DNA of 64,000 nt from Rhizoclosmatium globosum (lineage: Eukaryota > Chytridiomycota > Chytridiomycetes > Chytridiales > Chytriomycetaceae). Positions 12,020-24,235 of the stretch are shown one piece after another; position 1 is the first letter of the stretch, and every line of letters starts with the position of its first letter. The stretch lies in NCBI GenBank assembly GCA_002104985.1, contig MCGO01000015.1, positions 558,001 through 622,000 on the forward strand, given 5' to 3'. Made by a program: the position numbers and the translations under genes. The notes beneath the pieces were generated by a model. That model worked only from the letters and a program-made list of their open reading frames with translations. It did no database searches and was not told the DNA's origin.

Positions 12020-13036
12020 ATGGCGAGCCTGCCCACCAGTCTATCCACGCCAATTTCTTCGTTAATGTTGGGTGTCTGTCTGCACGCGTGTTTTATTGGA
12101 GCTTATTTATCAGGTTCGTTGGCGCACGATATAAAGACACTCTCACCGGCGGGCTCTGACACAGAAACAGGGATATCATTGATGGAGATCAAGTGGACAC
12201 GTAATCGGAGAAAAAATGGGATTGTTCTCTTCGGGTTTTGTCTGGCGTTCAATATCGTCGCTGCTTTCAACGCCGTGTTTTCGTTTTGGTCGTATCTTGT
12301 CGGACCGGAATACTGCTATCTCGCGAACCTTCTTCTCGTTCTCTGCTTTCATGGCTTCGTTATTATCTTTGGTATGACTGTATTGTGTGGTTATGATTCT
12401 AATTTCTGCGACTACAAGAGGCGTTTATGTTATACAAATCCTATATTGTGACCCATCAGAACAAATTTTTCGGGATATGTTCTATCTTGATTCTAGTTTT
12501 TCGGCTGGGTTGGTCTGTTACAGATGCAATTTGGGCGACAGGCTCTTGGGATTACACTCAGGGTGTATGCATTTTCAACGAGAACGCGACTTCCGGATTG
12601 TTCTATACGATTGCAGATATATCTGCGGACGTGATTGCAACTGCAGGTGCTGTAATAATGTTTTTCTTATCAGGCTCGTATAAATTGGGCTTGAGGAGTG
12701 TTTCATACTTGATTGCCCGAGAAAATATCCTGAGAAGCTCTGTTGTCCTGCTCTTTGAGTCATTCTTTTTGTACGCGACGTTAGTGTGGAAAGATGCAGG
12801 AGCATTTCAGGTCCTGTTCACGGTTCAAAACCTGGTGTACATATTCTTGATGAACATGGAGCTTGTTTGGAGTACGTATCTTTGAGTGGAAAAACCTGTT
12901 TAATTTACGGAATTATTATTCAGAGACTGTTCGCGATCAAGAAGATGTGAAAAGTTTCATTTGTTCCGGAGATGATAATCAAAACACTTTTCCTGGGGCC
13001 GAAAAAGATGACGGGGGATTGGGTCACACTGTGTGA
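12020..13036 (+). CDS. Seven-helix membrane protein, unknown
   Basis: Three exons (12020-12371, 12419-12871, 12924-13036) joined at GT-AG sites give 305 residues. Seven hydrophobic segments are visible: LMLGVCLHACFIGAYL, GIVLFGFCLAFNIVAAFN, CYLANLLLVLCFHGFVIIF, CSILILVFRLGWSVTDAIW, TIADISADVIATAGAVIMFF, VVLLFESFFLYATLVW and LFTVQNLVYIFLMNMELVW. A short, charged, Asp-rich tail follows. The seven-helix topology resembles a GPCR, but no family signature such as DRY or NPxxY is present. It lies just upstream of two larger seven-helix proteins. Function unknown. Confidence 0.72.
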
Positions 13037-13137
13037 TTTTTCTTAATCAGGTCCGACCTCAGCAGACTTTATAAGCATCACGTAATAAATTGCGATGGCA
13101 ACAATCTTTTTCGACCCCACATCCATTGTCTTGGAAA

Positions 13138-15415
13138 ATGAATGCAACAATCACCAACTTCATTGCCAGTCTTCCACAACTGATATCAGGCTACTCACCG
13201 ATCACGAATCAAAGCGTTTGGCTGTTTGATTCCTTTTCTATTGCCGAACAAAGCCAAATAGTAACGTCCCTCTGCAATCCATCCACTCTTCCCGGAAATG
13301 ACAAATTCGATCTCTTCTGGTATCTGAGTGAAACATTCGTACTTGATGACACAATCGAAAGTCAAATTGAGAAATGTATCGCTGGTTATGGACGAAACAG
13401 TTTGAACTCATACTTTCAGTATCGACCTAACCCTATGACATATTTGTATTCTAATCCGTTCACTCCAGGTAATTTTACTTCTAACAATTATAATACTGAG
13501 TTGAGAGGTTCTTTAGGAGCACGAAGAACGTTATCGCAAGTGTCGTCCAGCGAATTCATACAGACTCTAGATTATGTTTGCGGTCGACCCTTCACGTGGC
13601 AATATACTAAAAATCAAACACTCGAAGTAGCTCAATATTTACAAAGTGGGATTTTACAGAGCCTCTCTGACGGAATCGATTGCAAAAACATAGTTAACTT
13701 CGTCGCATCTCCATTAGCTCCGTCCAGCGGCACTTGGTTCAGCCTTCAAGGCGTTAAAAAACAGATGGCTTTGATATATAATATCTGCGGAGACGTTACA
13801 CAGTCAACACAATCTCTTACCTTTACTTTCTACAAACTGAATCAAACTTTGAGCTTGGATCCTGTCCTACAAAACAGCATGTCAAATTGTTTATATATGC
13901 GCGATGGAGGCATAGAGCAAGTTTACTCCGACTTTGCAGGTTGGCCTACTGACGATCTCGTTCTTACTTGGTACGCGTCAAGAAGCCTGTGGACTCAATT
14001 AGATATCATTGACTTTCTTATTTCAGGTACTTCTGCTATTTATTTAGGTAGAATGACAAACACTCTTCATTACAGGATGGGTTCTCGAGTTTGGAATTCG
14101 ATTTACTGTTGCCGATATGACAAAGGTTGTTGGCGTTTACATAAACTTCACAGACTACCTTGGATTACCGACGAGCCTTGCATCAGACGAACTTCAGAAA
14201 TATTTGTACTGGTATGATTCGACGGATCGCTTGTCCATGGATGTAACAGGCGGAATGAATGTTCTATGGTTCAATTCACAAAACACGAGCATGCAAATCC
14301 GAGCAATTCAAACTCTTTGCAATGATGCATCATTTTCGCCTCATTCTGGGTTTAACCTAGTTACTTTGATTTGGCAATTCATTCGAGACTCTTCTGTTCG
14401 TCATGAGATTCAAAACTGTCCGAAAGTAACGCGAGACAATCGGATGGACTTTTATATTGAGTTCTATGTCTATTTGGGACTGTGTTTTATTGACCTCGGG
14501 ATGCTTGCAGCCTTTGTGTATCTGGTTTGGAAATATGACAACACTATAGAATCAAAACGCGTCTTGAGTCCATTTAATATTGGATTTGCTGTAGTAGTGC
14601 TGAGTACATTGGGTTTAAACATAGTTTACATGTGCTATTGGCAGTTATATCTTTCCCTGCGCATTTTAGATGACAGTACAATTATGGAAGCAGGATTTTA
14701 CTATGTTTTGTCATATTTTTTCCCAGCAGTTTGGAAGTTCTCATACCTTTACGTCTCATATATTCGCTCTAAAACATTACTGAAACGGGTGTGGCCACGA
14801 TGGGCCGATTTGATAGGAATACTGTGTTACATCTCAGTTATTCCCTTCATTCTCCCAATTGCTTTCAGCATTCCTGAAATCATTGGAATTTCCGGATTCA
14901 CTCCAACTAGAACTTGGGCCGTTCAAACTGCGAGTGAAATTGTGCTTCTCATACTTGATATCATTTTACTCACAGCATTTGTTAAATATGTGACAAGAAT
15001 CAATGCGGATGCGGGCGATTCTAAATCTGACCATTTTGAAGCAATAGCTAAATATGGAACCGCTGCGAGTGGAGCTTGTTTGCTCCTATGTGTGGTAGCT
15101 CTAATGCGACCTTTTATCGAGACCTATTTGCCAACTAGGTATGAGATTTTGACTGGAAGTGTCACTGCTACGATTTTCTTGATGCATGTCGTCTCGGGAA
15201 CTCTTCTTTTGATGAAATGGAGACTAGTTTCACGAAAAGAATGGTCTTCACGTGGAACTGGAACTACGGAGAGGCGAACTAGAGAGGTCAGCACAGGTTA
15301 TAACAGTGCGAAAAACAGTCGAAAATCGGCACAGCCTGAGAGCACAAATGGAATACAATCGCAATCCGGAATGATGTCTTCCAAGGTAGCAGCGAACAAC
15401 ACCTTAGTCGGCTAG
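13138..15415 (+). CDS. Receptor-like protein: ~400-residue ectodomain plus seven helices (paralogue A)
   Basis: 726 residues after removal of introns 13469-13516 (48 bp) and 14027-14075 (49 bp). The N-terminal ~400 residues are hydrophilic, with many N-glycosylation sequons (NQS, NQT, NST, NTS) and conserved Cys (LCNPS, CIAGY, CGRPF, CNDAS, NCPKV). Then come seven membrane segments (~410-680), starting FYIEFYVYLGLCFIDLG and ending FLMHVVSGTLLLMKW, and a Ser/Thr-rich basic tail with phosphorylation-like sites. This is the architecture of a G-protein-coupled or other seven-helix receptor, but I recognise no family. There is no classical signal peptide after the ATG (MNATITNFIASLPQ...). The start is supported because the downstream paralogue begins at the same aligned position. 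The first intron is a multiple of three and stop-free. Confidence 0.82.
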
Positions 15416-15609
15416 ACATTAAAGAACCTTTAATTTTCAGTTTTGACGGAGAGTCAGATACAATCAAAACGTTAAGAGGTCAATAAAATGAAGTTAAAAC
15501 ACCAGCAAATATATACTGAAATTAGCAAAAATTGGAAATATAGGTAACGTAAGAAATTGGAATAGACCTATCACCTTTGCAATATCTCTGAGCTCATTGT
15601 TTAAAAATA

Positions 15610-17875
15610 ATGAGCGCAACAATTAGCGACTTCATCACAAGTCTTCCTCAGCTGATATCAGGCTACTCATCGATTACGAATCAAAGTGTTTGGCTATTCG
15701 ATTCAGTCAAATTATAACATCCCTCTGCCAACAATCCACTCTCCCAGGAACAAATAAATTCGATCTCTTCTGGTATCTGAGAGAAACTTTCGTTCTTAAT
15801 GGTACGGTCGAAAGTCAAATTGAGCAATGTGTAGCTGGTTTATCAAGAACTGAATCAAGCACATATTCTCAGGATCAGCCAGATCCAATCACGTATTTGT
15901 ATTCGAATCCTTTTACTCCAGGTAATTCAATTCTATGCAATTGTGGTGTAAACATCTATCTTAGGATCACGAAGAACTCTCTCACAGATTTCGTCGTTAA
16001 GTCAAATCATTCAGATTATGGATTATATATGTGGGCGGCCCTTCACTTGGCATTATAGTGTAAACCAAACGCTCGACGTTGCTCAATATTTGAATCACGG
16101 TCTGCCTCAAAGTCTATCCATCGACAATGATTGTAAAGACATTGTTGGTTTCGTTGTTTCTCCGTTGAATCAACGAACTAGTGATTGGTTTAGCCATCAA
16201 AACATTAAGAAGCAAAGAGCTTTAATAACAAATATCTGTGCCGATTTTTCACAGTCGACACAAACTCTAGAAGTTGTATTTTTCAAACTCAATCACACCT
16301 TGACACTGGACGCTATATTGCAAAAAACCATAACCGATTGCTTGTATATGCGAGATGGAGGAATCGAGCAAGTCTACTACAATTTCGCAGGCTGGCCGAC
16401 AGACGACCTTGTGTTGACTTGGTATGCATCGAGAAACATCTGGACTCAATTAGATATCATTGACTTCCTTCTTTCGGGTAAATAAGAGCCACGTATTTGT
16501 TTCACAAAATTAATGTATTTTAATAGGATGGATTCTTGAATTTGGGAGTCGGTATACAATCAATGATGTTGTAAATATTGTTGAAGTTTATATCAACTTC
16601 ACAGACTACCTTGGACTTCCCACAAGTCTCGCATCAAGCGAAGTTAGTAACTATCTGGATTGGTATAATTCGACAGATCGCTTGTCAGTTGATGCAACGG
16701 GCGGTTTTAACGTTCTTTGGTTCAATTCGCAAAACACGAGTCTGCAGATTCGCGCCATTCAGATATTTTGCAATGACCCATCATTTAGTCCCAGCGACGC
16801 ATATAATCTCGTCAAGTTGATTTGGCCAAACATCATTGATACTTCAGTTCGCCAAGAGATTCAAAGTTGTCCCAAAGTGACGCGAGACCATCGATTCGAC
16901 TTCTATATCGAGTTTTTTGTCTTTCTGGGATTTGTATTTGTTGATGGCGGAATGATAATCGCATTCACATACCTTGTTTGGAAGTATGATAATACCCAAG
17001 AAACCAAGCGAATTTTGACTCCATTCAACATCGGGTTCGTGATAAGCATACTAAGTTTGTTAGGCACAAATATTATCTATATGTGTTACTGGAAGTTGTA
17101 TCTCTCCCTTCGAATTCTGGATGATAGTACAGTTATTGAGGAAGGATTTTACTACATCTTGTCATATCTTTTTCCTGCAGCGTGGAAGTTCTCGTATCTT
17201 TACGTATCATACATTCGCTCAAAAACATTGTTGAAACGGGTATGGCCACGATGGGCCGATTTAATTGGAATTCTGTGTTACTTGTCAGCCATCCCTTTCA
17301 TTCTTCCTATTATTTTCAGCATTCCCGAGTTTATTCACATTCCTGGATTCACTCCAACCAGAACCTGGGCAGTTCAAACGGCCAGTGAAATTATGCTTCT
17401 TTTGCTTGATATGATTTTGCTCACGGCGTTTGTAAAATACGTGACGAGAATTAATATAGATGCGGGAGACTCGAAATCAGACCACTTTGATGCTATACCT
17501 CACTACGGATCAGCTGCAAGTGGAGCCTGCTTATTATTATGCATTGTGGCATTAACTCGACCTCTTATCGAAGCTTACCTACCAGAACGCGCTGATCTCT
17601 TAACTGGGAGTATAACCGTTACAGTAGGGTTAATGCACGTTGTGTCAGGAATATTGCTCTTGATGAAATGGAGACTAGTATCTCGCAGAGAGTGGTCATC
17701 TCATCCAGGAGCTGGAACGGTAGAAAAGCGAACGGCAGGTGTTAGCGGGGCTAATAGCACGAAACAAATGATCAACAGTCGAAAATCAACGCAACCTGAG
17801 ACTATGAACGGAATGCAGTCACAATCTGAGATACATTCGTTCAATATAGTCCCGAGTCACATTTTGATTAGTTAA
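15610..17875 (+). pseudogene. Receptor-like paralogue B, N-terminal frameshift
   Basis: Tandem copy of the preceding gene with the same three-exon structure (15610-15921, 15965-16477, 16527-17875) and high identity through the ectodomain and all seven helices. The start region aligns with paralogue A, but B lacks 19 bp that A has at about 13232-13250; the gap in B falls at about 15702-15703. This breaks the frame and brings a stop after ~33 codons. Downstream the other frame is open and conserved to the C-terminus, but it has no in-frame ATG before the break. Probably a recently disabled gene, or one that uses an unseen alternative first exon. A 19-bp gap is unlike the one-base homopolymer gaps elsewhere in the window, so it is probably real. 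Confidence 0.75.
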
Positions 17876-17931
17876 ACTATTTGACAAAGAATAAACAGAA
17901 TTAGTCATAAATTATAATGAAGTCGGCAGGC

Positions 17932-18013
17932 GGCAATTTGGCCGAGTGGTTAAGGCGTTGCACTCGAAATGCAATCCGTTCTACGGGCGCAGGTTCAAGT
18001 CCTGCAGTTGTCG
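17932..18013 (+). tRNA. tRNA-Ser (anticodon CGA), copy 2
   Basis: An 82-base cloverleaf with acceptor, D arm, anticodon arm (CTCGAAA loop) and T arm almost identical to copy 1 at 7097. The variable arm differs (TCCG...CGGG here) but remains paired. The six bases before the mature 5' end (GCAGGC) are also shared with copy 1. TTTT at 18014-18017 is the pol III terminator. It starts 57 bp after the stop of paralogue B. Confidence 0.95.
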
Positions 18014-18762
18014 TTTTGTAGAGGTGGTGGTGATGGTGTCTTTTGGGATGGATGCAAGTGTTGGACGAAACTGGAATAGGACCAATTGTTTCCACGCCAA
18101 AGGTGCTGGGGAGATCAAAGAATATAGTTATGAATGCGACGAGGAGGACTGTGAGTATGACGTCTGTGACAGGAGCTGGGGGCTTCTTTGGTATAATGGA
18201 TTCAGAGTCTAACGAAACATAATTATGTAGACACAGAACGGGTATTCGAGATCCAAAGGGGTATATGAACGGATAGGTATCTCTCTAGACGTTGAATAGC
18301 GAGCATAAATATATACGCCAAGACGGCGAGGCCAAATGAACATAGGTTTGTGGTGGGCAATTTCTTGTTTTCTTGATGACATCAACGAGATCCTTCAACG
18401 CTCTGGACCGTCCTTTCCGTTCAGATTATTATTCATTGAGCAAAAAAAATATCATTTATTCGTATAGGTACCCGTCCTTTTATCTTTCGGACATCTTTAA
18501 TACTCCTCAACCCCCACTAACCACATACTTGTCTCCCCTCCCCACCATCAAATCCCAGCAAACCCCGAATAACCCACCGCCTCCATCTTTTTCTTTTTTA
18601 GAATACCTATCGGGCCCTTTTCCAAACCCAACCACCAAAACACGTGTTCCCCACCCACGTCAATCCCGCGTGGCCACACCCTCCAATCAAAAACGCCTCC
18701 CCTTTCCCAAAATTTCCCCCATTTTTAACTTCAAGAAAAAAAAACAAAAACAACAGGAGAGG
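18014..18762. other. 749-bp region: possible minus-strand membrane fragment and promoter
   Basis: No confident gene. On the minus strand, from an ATG at 18343, two frames joined by one missing base near 18203 would give a short protein with one plausible membrane helix (TDVILTVLLVAFITIFFDLP) and a His-rich tail. It would run into the tRNA gene, so I treat it as weak. The right half (18470-18762) is C/T-rich and A-rich and looks like the promoter and 5' UTR of the acidic-protein gene. Confidence 0.3.
18641..18686 (+). promoter_or_regulatory. Putative upstream elements: CACGTG E-box and CCAAT box
   Basis: A palindromic CACGTG at 18641-18646 and CCAAT at 18682-18686 lie 77-122 bp upstream of the acidic-protein ATG. 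A long pyrimidine-rich tract (CCTCAACCCCC...) precedes them. These are typical fungal bHLH and HAP/NF-Y binding words; function is inferred from position only. Confidence 0.4.
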
Positions 18763-19503
18763 ATGAGCTACCAAATCGTTGAGATCCCGTTCCACGTTCC
18801 AGCGCTTCCAGGCCGTTCCAACACCTGGACTGTTTCGAAGCCAAGCGGCAAGAAGGCTGCCGGTGCTGAGCAGACTATTTTCTTTGTTTTGGATGAAGAG
18901 GATTTGAATCTTGATGATGAGGAGGATGAGGAGGAGGATGATGATGAAGAGGAGGACGATGAGGATGAGGAGGAGGATGATGAAGAGGATGATGACCTTG
19001 AGGAAGACGAGGATGAGGATCTTGAAGATGCTGAAGACGATGATGAGGACGATGATGAAGATGACGATGAGGACGAGGAGCTTGATGATGACGCTGTTTT
19101 CATTACTGATGATGGTTTGTGTGTTTTTTTAGGATCCCGTTCTTATTCGTTTTGGTACCGGGCGCAGTATAGCTAACTCTTTATTGTGATCCTTTTCATA
19201 GGCGAGGCTGTCGATGTTCTCGGAAACCCAGTGTAAGTTGTCATTACCCCACACGTTTTTTTGTTTTTTTGTTTGGGAGGGGTCTAAGGGTCGAAAATTT
19301 TAACTTATTTTTATCACAGTGAATTCGAGATTGAAGTTGAAGAAGACGAGGAAAACGATGACGACGATGAAGAGGAAGATGATGAGGACGATGAGGACGA
19401 TGACGAGGAGGACGATGATGAGATGGAGCTTGATGAAGATGATGACGATGATGATGATGACGAGGATGACGACATTCAGGAGCAAGGCATTGTCTTTTTC
19501 TAA
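18763..19503 (+). CDS. Extremely acidic small protein
   Basis: Three exons (18763-19114, 19202-19232, 19320-19503) give 188 residues. A short ordinary N-terminus (MSYQIVEIPFHVPALPGRSN) with an aromatic/proline patch leads into a tract made almost wholly of Asp and Glu (~47-108), a short normal stretch (VFITDDGEAVDVLGNP), and a second acidic tract (~127-180) ending QEQGIVFF. Introns fall in the non-acidic linker. Such tracts are known from histone chaperones, nucleolar proteins and DNA-mimic proteins, but there is no NAP, nucleoplasmin or FACT fold here, so no function is assigned. The ATG is in good context (GAGGATGAGC). Confidence 0.7.
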
Positions 19504-19726
19504 AGATAGCCTTGGATGTTTCAGTTTCTTTTTCTTGAGTTTGTTGTAGCGAGGGTTTCAAGACGTCACGATAAGGTCTTTTTTTTACGGGTACTTGATA
19601 TTTAGTAACTTCTAATAACATTTTTTAACATCTTGAATTTATTGGAGTGCTTGCGGTAGTATGCGTTGAGATATACAAACTCACAACAACCCATTCATCC
19701 TCAAAATCACATCCTCAACATCCCCT

Positions 19727-21512
19727 TCAACCCACCTCCTCCCACCATCCCGCCTCCTCAAACTCGACTTCCCGGTACACCACCCACCACGTAGCCCTCA
19801 GCAACCTCCCTACCCTCTTCACCTCCACACCCCTCTTCCCTTCCTCCCGCGCACGCACAGCCAGGATTTCAGACTCAACTGACATCCACCCTTGATCCAG
19901 GTGATTCCGCCTCGCCGCAAGCGCGTCGATTTCAGCGAGGAGGTGCGGGAGCGGTGTGATCATTGAGGTGTCGTTTGCGACGAGGAGGGACGCGGCGGGT
20001 GGGGAGAGGGGAGTGTGGATGTGTCGTTTCCCCAAATGTGGTGCGTGTGTGTCAGGGTTTTTGGTGTTTGGACGTGGTGGTGGTTGTGGTGGGTTGGTGG
20101 GAGGGCGTCGATTTCGGCGAGGATGTGGGGGAGGGGTGCGATCATTGAGGTGTCGTTTGAGAAGAGGAGGGAGGTGTCTTTTGGGGCTAGGGATGAGATT
20201 ATTGTTGATGTGGATGGAGGTGGTGGGATGTATATGTGGGGTGGTGTTGAGGGTGTGTGGTTGAGAGGGAGGTTGGAGAGGGTTGAGAGGGAGGGGTGGT
20301 TGAGGAGAGTGTGCGCGAGGAGTTCTTGGGGGGATATTTGGAAGGGTTGGGGGTGTGGCAGTGAGGGGGCAGTAGGAGCTTGAGACTGGGAAAGTGGTGG
20401 CGGGTTTGAAGGGGTTGGTTTGTTTTGGGGGTCAGTGGATGGTTCAATGGGTAGAGGTCACTGGAGAGGGTTGAAAGGAGGTTTATCGGTGGTGCTGTAG
20501 GTTCTTGGAAGGGATGCTGAGTATCTGTTGGAAGATCAAAATCTGTTTGAATATTTGCGTCAAATGTAAGCTTTCGAGGCAGTGGTTGGGTGGAAGAAAC
20601 TTGATTTTCTAATAACGTTGGAGGGTTTAAAGGGTCTAGAAGGGATGATTGGCGTGTTTTGGGTGATTCGTCGGCATGAAGTTGAACATCGGGAATTCGG
20701 GGAGTTAGTAATGGTGGTAGAGGCGCAGCATGCACAGGAGAATCACGTCTTGATGTGTAGTAATGAGCCCAGTCTGATGGGTAAGAGAAAGATTTCTCCG
20801 TTTTCCTGTAAGAACGTGACGAGGTTTTTGAGGGCGACGAAGAAGTTGAAGATCGGCGACTAGACTTGGATGAAGCTGAAGGTGCACACGACGACAAAGC
20901 AATTGAATGATTTTGCGATAGAAATTCTTGGGTATTTGACGCGTCGAAAGATGCATTTGTTTGATTATCCGAATGAGATTTGTCATGGCTGAAGGGAAGA
21001 GAATGAAGCTGAGATTCCTGAAGTAAACGGTTGACAAGAGTAGACTGTGATTCCAGTAGAGAATCAGATGTCTTTTCCGTGGAATCAGTAGTAATATTCG
21101 TTCGTTGAGGTGATTGACAAGTTTGAGTTTGAGATTCCTCTCCAAGTCTCGTAGAATCAGATGGTATTAAAGTTGCACAGACGGTGTCTTTTCCGACTCT
21201 TCATTTCTCCTTCTTTGGTTTAATTTATCGAGCAAGGCCTCGCGTTCCGCCTGAGCCAATTGAAGAGCCCTACTCAGCTCGTCCTTTTCAGCTTCGGTTT
21301 TTGCACAGTGAGAAAGAAGCGAAAAGAGCTGAGATCTGATATTGTTTGAAGGTCCAAGGATTGAGGGACTGCCACTGGTGCTGTCTTCCCCTTCAACGAC
21401 TTCCCCTTCACTTCATCCTTCAAAGCCACGTGTGTTTTTACTTTCTTTTGCGGAACAAGAGACAATGTGGATGTCGCTGTTGGTTGTGCACTTGAATCCA
21501 GGTACTATTCAT
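19727..21512 (-). CDS. Low-complexity protein with short coiled coil, unknown; frame broken by base errors
   Basis: A continuous coding signal runs on the minus strand but changes frame at least four times, each time at a run of four identical bases: CCCC 21403-21406, TTTT 21189-21192, GGGG 20238-20241 and GGGG 20001-20004 (+ strand). Adding one base at each gives one reading frame. In order: a basic N-terminus, a short heptad-rich helix (AEKDELSRALQLAQAERE), a long Ser/Thr/Pro-rich region, then two copies of a module (NDTSMIAPLPHILAEIDAL and NDTSMITPLPHLLAEIDAL) and a C-terminal domain with VESEILAVRAREEGKRGV ending WWEEVG. The ATG at 21512 is uncertain. The gene head lies only ~100 bp from the divergent DHX15 start. 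No family recognised. Confidence 0.55.
19922..20174. repeat. Internal duplicated module, ~182-bp period
   Basis: 19922-19992 and 20104-20174 are about 85% identical by eye (both carry GCGTCGATTTC(A/G)GCGAGGA and ATCATTGAGGTGTCGTTTG). On the minus strand both encode SLL..NDTSMI.PLPH.LAEIDAL in the C-terminal part of the hypothetical gene. This looks like a coding tandem duplication with a divergent spacer. Confidence 0.75.
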
Positions 21513-21611
21513 TAGTTGTGTTTTCCAGTTCACTTTCTTTCTTTTGTTTTTTTCCTTTGACACTTCGCAGTTCACCAACAACCACCACCACCAACCAACC
21601 CAAACCAACCA

Positions 21612-24156
<2,545 letters not shown>

Positions 24157-24235
24157 GATGGGGGATGTAAATCTCATGTATGGTTTTGTCGCTTAGTCTT
24201 TCGTCGAATCGCGTTCTGCTACAAAGAAAACAACA

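Noticed and set aside
17946..18212. Frame running through the second tRNA gene
   Set aside because: Overlaps a clear tRNA and has no protein signal.
18768..19103. Poly-Ser protein on the minus strand
   Set aside because: It is only the complement of the GAT/GAG repeats of the acidic protein, whose spliced frame is on the plus strand.
18911..19549. Met/Arg-rich frames at the acidic tracts
   Set aside because: Off-frame reading of GATGAG repeats.
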